The position numbers were made by a program, and so were the translations under genes. Below the pieces are notes generated by a model. The model was not told the origin of the DNA, made no database searches, and was given only the letters and a program-made list of their open reading frames with translations. This document shows positions 34,357-42,284 of a stretch of DNA of 64,000 nt, in pieces. This DNA comes from Flavihumibacter solisilvae. GTDB taxonomy: Bacteria > Bacteroidota > Bacteroidia > Chitinophagales > Chitinophagaceae. Location: positions 62,001 through 126,000 of the forward strand of contig NZ_JSVC01000021.1 of assembly GCF_000814475.1 (NCBI RefSeq), read 5' to 3'. Numbering within the stretch: position 1 is the first letter of the stretch; the number at the start of each line of letters is the position of its first letter.

Positions 34357-35307
34357 TTACTTATCTCTTCGTTGAGAATGAATGAACAGGCTGGTAATAC
34401 TACGCTGTTCAAATGCATTCCTCAGGGCTACTGCAAACAGATCGGCCACGGATAATACTTTAATTTTGCTGATCTCCTGCCTTAATGGTATGGTGTCACA
34501 AACAACCAACTCCTCCAGAACGCTGTTCTGGATATTGTCATAAGCCTTACCACTCAATACCGGGTGTGTACACATTGCCCTGACGCTTCTGGCCCCTTTT
34601 TCCAGGAGCAGTCCCGCACTTTTGGCGAGGGTTCCACCGGTATCGCAAATATCATCTATAAGAATTACTTCCCTGTCTGTCACATCACCGATTACCACCA
34701 TGCTGGCTATTTCGTTTGCCCTTTTCCTGTGTTTGTCACAGATTACCATTTCGGCATTGAAATAACTGGCAATTTCCCTGATCCTGTTGGCACTGCCTAC
34801 GTCAGGGGCCGCAAAGGTAAGGTTTTCAAGCTTCAGTTGCTCGATATATGGAATAAAAATGACAGAACTGTCCAGGTGATCTACGGGTATATCGAAATAC
34901 CCCTGGATCTGGGGTGCGTGCAGGTCCATCGTGATTACCCGGTCCGCTCCCGCAGCCGTTAACATATTGGCAATCAATTTAGAACCGATCGCAACGCGGG
35001 GTTTATCCTTTCTGTCCTGCCGGGCATAGCCATAATATGGGATCACTGCAATCACTTTGTAAGCTGAGGCCCGCCTGGCGGCATCGATCATCAGCAGCAG
35101 CTCCATCAGGTTATCTGAAGGAGAAAAGGTGCTTTGAATGAGGAAGACAACGTCTCCGCGAATACTTTCCTGGAAAACCGGTTGAATTTCCCCGTCACTG
35201 AATTTCTGGATATTAATCCTTCCTAAAGGGATGCCATAAGACCTGGCAATTCTTTCGGCGAGATACTGGGATCCTGTTCCTGAAAAGATTTTCGCAGTCG
35301 ATTGCAT
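34357..35307 (-). CDS. prs: Ribose-phosphate pyrophosphokinase
   Basis: The 316-residue class I PRPP synthetase shows INIQKFSDGEIQPVFQESIR, the regulatory/ATP block IPYYGYARQDRKDKPRVAIG, DLHAPQIQGYFDIPVDHLDS and the ribose-5-phosphate loop VILIDDICDTGGTL. It makes PRPP from ribose 5-phosphate and ATP for nucleotide, His, Trp and NAD synthesis. A -7-like element TATCTTCG lies 21 nt upstream of the start, and rplY follows in the same transcript. Confidence 0.97.
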   Translation of the reverse strand: MQSTAKIFSGTGSQYLAERIARSYGIPLGRINIQKFSDGEIQPVFQESIRGDVVFLIQSTFSPSDNLMELLLMIDAARRASAYKVIAVIPYYGYARQDRKDKPRVAIGSKLIANMLTAAGADRVITMDLHAPQIQGYFDIPVDHLDSSVIFIPYIEQLKLENLTFAAPDVGSANRIREIASYFNAEMVICDKHRKRANEIASMVVIGDVTDREVILIDDICDTGGTLAKSAGLLLEKGARSVRAMCTHPVLSGKAYDNIQNSVLEELVVCDTIPLRQEISKIKVLSVADLFAVALRNAFEQRSITSLFIHSQRRDK

Positions 35308-35328
35308 AGAAAGTTAGAATTCGTGCCG

Positions 35329-35336
35329 CGAAGATA
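35329..35336 (-). promoter_or_regulatory. Probable -7 element of prs-rplY
   Basis: On the minus strand TATCTTCG is one base off TAnnTTTG and ends 21 nt before the prs ATG. Confidence 0.4.
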
Positions 35337-35383
35337 AAAGAAAAGCTCAAAGCCGGAATCACTCTGAATCACCGGATTGAAAT

Positions 35384-35435
35384 AAAAAAGCAGGAGTCAG
35401 AAAGCGGGTTGTGTTACCTGCCTGCTGAGTCCTGC
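35384..35435 (-). terminator. Terminator of the 65-residue membrane protein gene
   Basis: GCAGGAGTCAG (35390-35400) pairs with CTGAGTCCTGC (35425-35435) with one central G-G mismatch. On the minus strand the stem is followed by six T residues. Confidence 0.75.
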
Positions 35436-35458
35436 AATTAGATTGGTTCAGACCAATT

Positions 35459-35656
35459 TCATCTTGCTGCGACCAACACCTTGCTGCCAGATACCGGCTG
35501 CGTCACCTTTACGGTTGAGATGCCGCCACGGCTGTTTACGGCTTTGAAAATCGCTGAGCAGATGAAAATGGAAAAAAAGAGGGCAATTACGTAGATGCCA
35601 ATGCAGAAGAGCATGGACTGAAACCCTCCGAGTGTGTTAAAAGTACGGGCATTCAT
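35459..35656 (-). CDS. Small single-span membrane protein, unknown
   Basis: This 65-residue protein has one strongly hydrophobic segment at about 14-37 (MLFCIGIYVIALFFSIFICS) and a basic C-terminal tail (NSRGG...VTQPVSGSKVLVAAR). It has a clear ATG and its own terminator, which supports a real gene despite its size. I do not recognise a family. It lies alone between prs and radC. Confidence 0.6.
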   Translation of the reverse strand: MNARTFNTLGGFQSMLFCIGIYVIALFFSIFICSAIFKAVNSRGGISTVKVTQPVSGSKVLVAAR

Positions 35657-35752
35657 AGATAGTGATTTTAGCTTTTCTAAAGGATCTTGAAAATTGGATA
35701 ATCGGGTTAAAACCCTGTTTTACAGAATAAAAATATTATATAATCTTACCTC

Positions 35753-36445
35753 ATGCAAGAGCATAACCACTCAATTAAGGACTGGGCAAAAGACGATAGG
35801 CCCCGCGAAAAACTACTTAGTAAAAACCCTATGTCGGTAAGTAATGCCGAGCTGATCGCCATTTTATTGAATAATGGCAGCCGCCACAGATCGGCGCTGG
35901 ACCTGGCCCGGGAACTGCTCCTGCTGGGTCGGAACAACCTGATGGAACTGGGTAAGCTGTCGGCCTATGAGTTTATGAAAGTTAAGGGCGTTGGTAAGGC
36001 AAAAGCCGTCATTCTCGCTGCTGCATTGGAACTTGGAAGGAGACGACAGGCCTCGACGGCAGTTGAATTTCCCATTGTTAAGCATTCCTCAGACGTGGCC
36101 AGGTACCTTCAGCAAATGCTGCAGGACCTGCGCCAGGAAGTATTTGTGGTGTTGTTTCTAAACCGCGCCAACCGGATCCGGCATACTGAGATCATCAGCA
36201 CAGGGGGAATAACCGCTACAATTGCCGATCCAAGAATTATTCTGAAAAAGGCATTGGAACACGAAGCTGTGTCCCTGATTCTCAGCCATAATCATCCCTC
36301 AGGAAGCACACGCCCAAGCAAAGCAGATGAAGAGTTGACAATAAAAATCAGGGATGGAGCCAGGCTGCTCGACATAAAGCTGCTTGACCATATTATTATT
36401 GGACAGGACGCCTTTTTCAGCTTCGCAGATCAGGGATTGATCTGA
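35753..36445 (+). CDS. radC: RadC-family JAB/MPN-domain protein
   Basis: The 230-residue protein has an N-terminal UPF0758 helical part (IKDWAKDDRPREKLLSKNPM; LSNAEL-like SVSNAELIAILLNNG) with a helix-hairpin-helix KVKGVGKAKAVILAAALELG. The C-terminal JAMM metal site is intact: SHNHPSGSTRPSKADEEL fits His-x-His-x7-Ser-x2-Asp. The role once proposed in DNA repair is doubtful; the biochemical function of the family is unsettled. It converges on the DUF3467 gene, with stop codons 6 nt apart. Confidence 0.94.
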   Translation: MQEHNHSIKDWAKDDRPREKLLSKNPMSVSNAELIAILLNNGSRHRSALDLARELLLLGRNNLMELGKLSAYEFMKVKGVGKAKAVILAAALELGRRRQASTAVEFPIVKHSSDVARYLQQMLQDLRQEVFVVLFLNRANRIRHTEIISTGGITATIADPRIILKKALEHEAVSLILSHNHPSGSTRPSKADEELTIKIRDGARLLDIKLLDHIIIGQDAFFSFADQGLI

Positions 36446-36451
36446 CAGGGA

Positions 36452-36766
36452 TCAGGCCTGGGCTGCAGGTCCACCGAAATTCATAGGGATCTGAACTTCT
36501 TCGAGATCTTTTATGTCCCCATTTACTTCTTCGAAACGATCAATATTTTCAATCAGCGCCTTCATGAAACGTTTTGCATGCTGTGGAGTAAGTATGATCC
36601 GTGACTTAACCCTGCTCTTTGGTGTTCCAGGCATTACGTTCACAAAATCGATCACAAATTCAGCATGCGAATGGGTAATTATGGCAAGATTGGCATATTC
36701 CCCTTCCGCTATTTCTTCAGAGATCTCAATATTCAACTGATTATTGTTGTTGGTGGTATTGTCCAT
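36452..36766 (-). CDS. DUF3467-family protein
   Basis: The 104-residue cytoplasmic protein fits DUF3467: NLAIITHSHAEFVIDFVNVM, PGTPKSRVKSRIILTPQHAK, RFMKALIENIDRFEEVNGDI. The family has no known biochemical role. An exact -7 box is placed 20 nt upstream of the start, so it is transcribed on its own. Confidence 0.9.
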   Translation of the reverse strand: MDNTTNNNNQLNIEISEEIAEGEYANLAIITHSHAEFVIDFVNVMPGTPKSRVKSRIILTPQHAKRFMKALIENIDRFEEVNGDIKDLEEVQIPMNFGGPAAQA

Positions 36767-36786
36767 TTTTTAAGGTTTGAATTTTC

Positions 36787-36794
36787 CAAAGCTA
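36787..36794 (-). promoter_or_regulatory. -7 promoter element of the DUF3467 gene
   Basis: Read on the minus strand, TAGCTTTG matches TAnnTTTG exactly, 20 nt before ATG 36766. It lies within 40 nt of the preceding gene's stop codon. Confidence 0.55.
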
Positions 36795-36806
36795 ACAAAG
36801 AAACTG

Positions 36807-38876
36807 CTATTCATGCTTCTGCAAGTTTACTATTAACTGGCATTTCCAATCTGACTTTTGATTGCCGGAAATTTCATCCTGGCCGCTTCCGATTGACGAT
36901 TTGTTATTGTACAATGTTTGTGCCCAACGTACCCACCAGGAAAAAGTTAATGACTTAAGCATCCTCAATGGTGGCAGTTTACCCTGGATCTGAAGGTAAT
37001 ATCGCCACCCTGAGTCAAAAAATGAAGGTATTGAGTATGTATATAAGACATCCCTTTCGTAAGCATAAATTCTGGACTCATAGCCATCAGTGTTAAAAAA
37101 CTGGGATCTCACAGACAAGGTAATGGAAGGTTTTGCCAACTGGTATTTGGCATCTGCGTAGGCTGCAAAGCCGAATTGACGGTGATTGTCCTTATTATAA
37201 ACCGCATAATCAAATCGCGAAGCGACCACTAACTGGCGGTTCAAAGTAAGTTCTGCATGCACACGAGCATTAAAAATCCTTTTCGAAACTGTCTCGTTCA
37301 CTACATTTCCCTGGCCGTTCTCTGGATTTGCTGAATACCGCATACGAATATAGGTTTCCCATTTGCGTTTTTTTGTCCAGTTAACCTGTATCAAATATTC
37401 CTGCCCGGAGGATGGTGCGTCATTCCTGAATCGCAGCCATGGAAAATGGAAATGGTCAGCATACGCAGAAACAACCCATCCTTTGCTTAACATGAACTTC
37501 ATACCAAGATAAAAGCCTGTTTCATTATTTACGTTTGAGCCCTCTGTAAGTGCTGATGCAAAAAACGCCTTGTAACCGGGATCGATTTTCCGGTAAACCA
37601 AAGACATATCAATGCTGCGATGTAGATTTATTATCATTCCCTGCAGTACAGCTGCCCCTTTGAAGCCCTTGGCCACCTCCCCGAAAAAGAATGCGTTCCT
37701 GATATGGTAATTGTAATGGGCGCCAGGGTTTAAAAGACTCTTACCCCTGAACGCATAATAATTATACGGTTCATTCGCTGGAATAAATTGATGGGAAAAC
37801 CTGTATTGAATGATATTTATACCAGATTGTAATTTTCCCCGACGATATTCGAGATTTGCGCCCATGCAAATCATCCGCACACGATTCCGGTCTTCCAGTT
37901 CACCGGCCGTACGATGATAACCGGTTTCAGACAGGCTGCTTATAGCAGCGACAGAGGTATCATTGACGAGGTTTCCGGATAATTTCCGGTGAGAAATAAA
38001 TGTTGTCAATTCAAAATTTCCGTATTGAAATGAGCCAGCCAATCCGCGATGAAAATTCCACTCTCCCGCTGAACGATAAGGTGCTAGTAAGTTGCCCTGC
38101 CTGAATACCTGAATCGATTCACCTGACTTTCCAAATGCGAGCCCCTGCCACTGCGTTAACCCCTGGCCTATATTCACAACATAATCACCAATTGCAAGAA
38201 CTCTCAGAAAGCCATTTCCCCTTAGCATAACATGAAACCCAGTGAAATCAATTCCTTTTTTCACTCCCATCACCTCACCTGCATCTTTTTCACCCGATAG
38301 GCCCCACCATAGTCGTTGCCTGTACTGATAAGTATACCTGAAAAAAAACTTTGAGGGATCGCCGGAATATTTTTTGTGACTCACGCTGTCAGGAATATAA
38401 CCTTTCGACTTTTCTACCACGGACCCGGTCCTGAGCAGCAATTGACTCTGCCCCTCTGCGATTATCTCCTTCCAGCTGACTGCTGATTCGATATCGTTTG
38501 AAACGGAGAGAAAAGGTAAAATCCTGCGGATTGTAATGATATCCCACCCCGGCACTGCCTGGAGTTCATACCTGCTGATAAAAGGTCCGAACAAATGGCG
38601 GTATTGAAAAAAACTTTGCAACTGCAATGGAGTCAGGAAGCTGAAAACAGAAAGCTGTTCCAACGAAACAGCATTGATATTAAGTTGCCGGCCTTTCAGA
38701 AAACTCAGCTGCAACAACTGTTCATCATTTTCAAGTTCGTTTTCATTTTGGGCTGCAAGCATTTCCAATGAACCTGACTCCTGCCCTGGTAATTCCTGTG
38801 CACTGCAATGCCTTGCAGAACCAGAATAAATCATAATAAAAAGGATCACCAAAGCTTTCATCTGCGTTGATTTCAT
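36807..38876 (-). CDS. Exported protein with ComEA-like helix-hairpin-helix motifs and a probable outer-membrane barrel
   Basis: ATG 38876 (MKSTQMKALVILFIMIYSGS) gives a signal peptide and 689 residues; its ATG overlaps the upstream stop as ATGA. Residues about 50-130 carry two ComEA-type helix-hairpin-helix units: LNINAVSLEQLSVFSFLTPL, then YRHLFGPFISRYELQAVPGW. These match the ComEA pattern N-I-N-x-A...E-L and Y-R...G-x-F-x-S...E-L-x-x-V-P-G. The rest (about 150-689) is rich in alternating aromatic and polar strands, as in an outer-membrane beta-barrel. A periplasmic DNA-binding head on a barrel would suit DNA uptake, but this is inference. Confidence 0.72.
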   Translation of the reverse strand: MKSTQMKALVILFIMIYSGSARHCSAQELPGQESGSLEMLAAQNENELENDEQLLQLSFLKGRQLNINAVSLEQLSVFSFLTPLQLQSFFQYRHLFGPFISRYELQAVPGWDIITIRRILPFLSVSNDIESAVSWKEIIAEGQSQLLLRTGSVVEKSKGYIPDSVSHKKYSGDPSKFFFRYTYQYRQRLWWGLSGEKDAGEVMGVKKGIDFTGFHVMLRGNGFLRVLAIGDYVVNIGQGLTQWQGLAFGKSGESIQVFRQGNLLAPYRSAGEWNFHRGLAGSFQYGNFELTTFISHRKLSGNLVNDTSVAAISSLSETGYHRTAGELEDRNRVRMICMGANLEYRRGKLQSGINIIQYRFSHQFIPANEPYNYYAFRGKSLLNPGAHYNYHIRNAFFFGEVAKGFKGAAVLQGMIINLHRSIDMSLVYRKIDPGYKAFFASALTEGSNVNNETGFYLGMKFMLSKGWVVSAYADHFHFPWLRFRNDAPSSGQEYLIQVNWTKKRKWETYIRMRYSANPENGQGNVVNETVSKRIFNARVHAELTLNRQLVVASRFDYAVYNKDNHRQFGFAAYADAKYQLAKPSITLSVRSQFFNTDGYESRIYAYERDVLYTYSIPSFFDSGWRYYLQIQGKLPPLRMLKSLTFSWWVRWAQTLYNNKSSIGSGQDEISGNQKSDWKCQLIVNLQKHE

Positions 38877-39667
38877 TTTACATATAATAAGCCGATGCCT
38901 GGAGACCAACCTATAGAAGGCGCCCATCTGGTCAATGTCACAATACTGTATTTTCCTTTCGTCCACCCCAGCTCAATGCAATAGCCACCTGGATTAGTAG
39001 TGAAGCCAACCGCCGAAACAAGTCCTGAAATACCTGCATAACGGAAATTTGTAACCGTACTGACTTTCCGATTGTCGCCAATAGTTACTTCGAAATCGGT
39101 ATACAAAAATTCTGACCAGTCTCTTCCAAAGCCTAAGCGTAGCCAGTGGAGTCTTTCATTTGAAGGAAAATTGTGGAGATACTCAGACAGGTAATGTACT
39201 CCGACCTTGCCTGTCTTATTACCTAATATGCATGAAAACCCGGCTGTCCATCGCGTATGATTGTTACCGGCTACGCTGACTGGCATTGCGCCAAATAGAA
39301 CACCGAGGGAAATATTCTGGCAAAGCTGCTTACCTGCTGCGAGCGAGAGTGACAACCGTCGAAAATAATCATTACCGGAACTGCCAATATGCAGCCCGGC
39401 TCCGCCAAATGTTTGTAGTGGAAAAGTGAACTGGGCAGCTGCCGAAGACAAGCCAGGGATACCATATGGCCTGGTTGCAGCAATATGCAGACCTACGTTA
39501 TTGATTCGCCCAAGTGCTGCAGGTTGCAGGAGCATAATTGCGGGCGATGAAAACCTGTCGCTGAAAATTCCTGCACCGGGGTGATTGGCTGGAAAACTCA
39601 GCAATTCCTGGTTGAATGCCGGGAACCAGGATAACAGAAACAATGCTGTACAAATACTTCGATACAT
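38873..39667 (-). CDS. Exported barrel-like protein coupled to the helix-hairpin-helix protein
   Basis: ATG 39667 (MYRSICTALFLLSWFPAFNQ) gives a signal peptide and 264 residues; the frame also extends five codons to a TTG. The mature part has glycine- and aromatic-rich alternating strands (VGLHIAATRPYGIPGLSSAA, FGGAGLHIGSSGNDYFRRLS, WSPGIGLLYVK) and resembles PorV/PorQ-type or FadL-like outer-membrane barrels. The precise family is not recognised. Its stop overlaps the start of the next gene (ATGA), implying a matched pair of proteins made together. Confidence 0.62.
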   Translation of the reverse strand: MYRSICTALFLLSWFPAFNQELLSFPANHPGAGIFSDRFSSPAIMLLQPAALGRINNVGLHIAATRPYGIPGLSSAAAQFTFPLQTFGGAGLHIGSSGNDYFRRLSLSLAAGKQLCQNISLGVLFGAMPVSVAGNNHTRWTAGFSCILGNKTGKVGVHYLSEYLHNFPSNERLHWLRLGFGRDWSEFLYTDFEVTIGDNRKVSTVTNFRYAGISGLVSAVGFTTNPGGYCIELGWTKGKYSIVTLTRWAPSIGWSPGIGLLYVK

Positions 39668-39730
39668 ACCGCAAGCTTGCAAAACAGCTGGTCATGTACA
39701 ACCGTGTTAACACGGTATCAGGGGCAAAAA

Positions 39731-39762
39731 AAAAAGCTGCCATATTTCAGGCAGCCTTTTTT
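39731..39762 (-). terminator. Terminator of Sus operon 2
   Basis: GCTGCC (39736-39741) pairs with GGCAGC (39750-39755) around an 8-nt loop. On the minus strand the stem is followed by a long T-run (about ten). Confidence 0.88.
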
Positions 39763-39781
39763 GACATTCGAAAAGAAACTA

Positions 39782-40750
39782 TTATCTGTCACCTGTTCTC
39801 TTCATAGTCCAGTTAAACTTCACCCTGATGTGGGGTGCAGTAGTAATTACACTGGGCTGCTTCATGAAGAACTTAACCTTAATGGTTTTGGTTGCAGGAT
39901 CATAGAAGTTTTCACCGGAAGGATCAATCTCGGCAGAGCGAGTGTTTCCAGCCGGCTGGCCATAAATATTGGTTACACTTACGATCTTATTGGTAGCCGG
40001 GTCAAAAGTGAATACCGGAGAAAATGAACCATAGCCTGAAACATCCGCACCGTTCATAATGGGTACGAAATAATCTCCCCAATAAACTGGATCGAATCCG
40101 TCTACAGTGTTTGCACCGGAAGTGATCAGGTTATATTCCATTGGGAACAGGCCGCCAAGAGCAGCGCCATCATCCTGCATGGTACCAGTCACTTCATAAG
40201 CACCATCCCACGCATTCTTTACCAGTACCTTAACGAGAACTGTTTTAGACGCGGAAATGGTTTTACCTGAAGCTACTTCCGTAATAGTAAGCGGAAATGC
40301 ATATTGCTTGGAGAAGTCAATTTTCGTTGCATCTGTTAAACTGAACTTGATCTGCTTGGCAAATTCACCCGGAGCAAAAACCAGGTTGAATTTATCACCT
40401 GACAGCGCAGGAGTTGTGGTGTAGATGTCAACCGGCAGATATTCATATTCGGTTTCATTCTCTTCATTGTAAGCATCGAGATATGCCTGGTCAAGAGAAA
40501 CAACTGCAGTTGCTTCTGTATTCAGGTCGCTTGAAGAAACCGCATCTCTTCTTACATCCATCAATATCCCTGTCTGGGGTGTAGAGAGCGGGTCAAATGC
40601 CAGCACCTTTTCTCCCGCATTCATTGCTTTAAATATGGTTGTACCTGCGCTTCCCAGTTCTTCAACTTCACCTGGCTTTTTGCAGGACGCAAAGGATAAA
40701 CCCAAAGCGAGAAATCCCAGTGCGAAAGCTTTACTTAATGTTATGTTCAT
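39782..40750 (-). CDS. DUF1735-type surface lipoprotein (Sus operon 2)
   Basis: This 322-residue lipoprotein has lipobox LSFASC (Cys near 23) and residues KKPGEVEE after it. The N-terminal half fits the DUF1735/BT_3987-like Ig-type domain common in Sus loci (ILMDVRRDAVSSSDLNTEAT, FNLVFAPGEFAKQIKFSLTD, YAFPLTITEVASGKTISASK). The C-terminal half (about 175-322) is beta-rich and may bind ligand (WDGAYEVTGTMQDDG; IRVKFNWTMKRTGDR). It is last in the operon, 41 nt after susD, the usual place for a surface substrate-binding accessory protein. Confidence 0.85.
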   Translation of the reverse strand: MNITLSKAFALGFLALGLSFASCKKPGEVEELGSAGTTIFKAMNAGEKVLAFDPLSTPQTGILMDVRRDAVSSSDLNTEATAVVSLDQAYLDAYNEENETEYEYLPVDIYTTTPALSGDKFNLVFAPGEFAKQIKFSLTDATKIDFSKQYAFPLTITEVASGKTISASKTVLVKVLVKNAWDGAYEVTGTMQDDGAALGGLFPMEYNLITSGANTVDGFDPVYWGDYFVPIMNGADVSGYGSFSPVFTFDPATNKIVSVTNIYGQPAGNTRSAEIDPSGENFYDPATKTIKVKFFMKQPSVITTAPHIRVKFNWTMKRTGDR

Positions 40751-40791
40751 TGCTGAATTTTTTGTGTTCGATAATTTGATCAGGCAGAAAA

Positions 40792-42252
40792 TTATTTATC
40801 CCACCACATGCGGCTATCCTGTGTATCACCACCCTGCAGACGTGCTGCAGCAGCTTTCACGTTTTCGTTGTTGGTACCATATTCATTAGTACCGTAAACG
40901 AACCTGCGGGGAATTTCACCAGTAGAGTTGCTAGCATATTCTGCAGGCGTCAGAACCGGGAAACCAGTCCTTCTCCATTCAGCCCATGCCTGCATTCCAT
41001 CAGGATACAGCGCGATCCATTTCTGAGTACCGATCTTTTCAAGATGATCTTCAGTACCAAAAGAAACAGATGGATGGCCTAGATATGCAGCAGACTGAGA
41101 TCCGTAGCCCCACTGGTCAAGTGAAGCAGTCACTGCCTGGTTGTAAAGCGCAGCAGGATCTTCTGATGTCCATCCCAGTTCAGCTGCTTCAGCTCTTGCA
41201 AAAAGGACTGTAGCCGCATTCATGATCACTACGTCTTCTGCATCACTGATAGATTGACCATCGAGAATAAGTCCCCAGCCGGAAGGAACAGTGATTGCGT
41301 GTGGACGGTCCAAACCGTAAGGGAAACCGGTAGTACTGGTTCCGAAGCGGCTGATCCGTGGATCGTTGAAATCAGACAGTTTATCAGTTATTGTGCTGGA
41401 CACGGCATCATCGATACGTGAGTTAGTAACATAAGAAACATACCAGGGGTTCTGATAAGCACCGCCGGGGAAGTCGATCTTGGCATTGTCAGCGTTTGTG
41501 CTGATAGTGCCTGCAGGATGACTCAGAGCTGCAGCAAATTCAGTTGCAGCAAGTCCGCCCGCATTGGGATATACTTTACTCATGCGCAAAGCGATCTGCA
41601 TGCGCAGGGAGTTGGCAAATTTCTGCCATTTTGCATTCGCCCCTTTATAGATTACGTCACCTGACATACCAAACCCATTATCGAAACCATCAACTGCTTC
41701 TTTCAATTCTGTAAGTAATGAAGCATAGATCTCTTCCTGTGTATCATACTTTGGAAGGAAGTTCTCTACCCCTTTCAACGCTTCAGAATATGGAACATCA
41801 CCCCAGCGATCTGTAATTGTCCAGAAAGCATATGCTTTCAGGATACGCGCTGTTGCTATCTGGTTTGCGTTGGAACCGGAAACCGCAACTGCCTGTTTGG
41901 TTTCTTCGCTTGTGTTGAATAACAGGACGTTCTGCAAATCCATCAGGAATCCGCTATAGTTCTGATGGAATTCCAATTGCGGTACACCGTAAAGTGATGC
42001 TTCCGGGTACTGTGTTTCAGCAAAGAACTGAGCATAATAACCAGGACGTGTATACGCAGAAATTGCGAGGCCATTTTCACGACCGCCAAGTTCGGCGATA
42101 GCCCTGGTAAACAACGCACCTGTTACCGGTGTTGGAGTACCATTCGGGTTTACGTTCGTATCCTCGAAATCCTTGATTTTATTACATCCGGTAGTTCCGA
42201 ATGCCACCGCGGTAGCAACCGCAAGAAGTGTCTTGTTGAATATGTTTTTCAT
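40792..42252 (-). CDS. SusD/RagB-family outer-membrane lipoprotein (Sus operon 2)
   Basis: ATG 42252 gives MKNIFNKTLLAVATAVAFGT and 486 residues with lipobox GTTGC; nine extra upstream codons only lengthen the basic head. SusD-like_2 features are FEDTNVNPNGTPTP, RILKAYAFWTITDRWGDVPY, KWQKFANSLRMQIALRMSKV and the C-terminal KIGTQKWIALYPDGMQAWAE. It sits 32 nt downstream of its susC. The substrate is unknown. Confidence 0.93.
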   Translation of the reverse strand: MKNIFNKTLLAVATAVAFGTTGCNKIKDFEDTNVNPNGTPTPVTGALFTRAIAELGGRENGLAISAYTRPGYYAQFFAETQYPEASLYGVPQLEFHQNYSGFLMDLQNVLLFNTSEETKQAVAVSGSNANQIATARILKAYAFWTITDRWGDVPYSEALKGVENFLPKYDTQEEIYASLLTELKEAVDGFDNGFGMSGDVIYKGANAKWQKFANSLRMQIALRMSKVYPNAGGLAATEFAAALSHPAGTISTNADNAKIDFPGGAYQNPWYVSYVTNSRIDDAVSSTITDKLSDFNDPRISRFGTSTTGFPYGLDRPHAITVPSGWGLILDGQSISDAEDVVIMNAATVLFARAEAAELGWTSEDPAALYNQAVTASLDQWGYGSQSAAYLGHPSVSFGTEDHLEKIGTQKWIALYPDGMQAWAEWRRTGFPVLTPAEYASNSTGEIPRRFVYGTNEYGTNNENVKAAAARLQGGDTQDSRMWWDK

Positions 42253-42284
42253 TTTCGTTTTCTTTTTGATGTAAGCCAATGCAC

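Noticed and set aside
38877-38966. Earlier start for the helix-hairpin-helix protein
   Set aside because: The 30 added residues have no signal-peptide character and overlap the upstream gene; ATG 38876 gives a signal peptide and an ATGA overlap.
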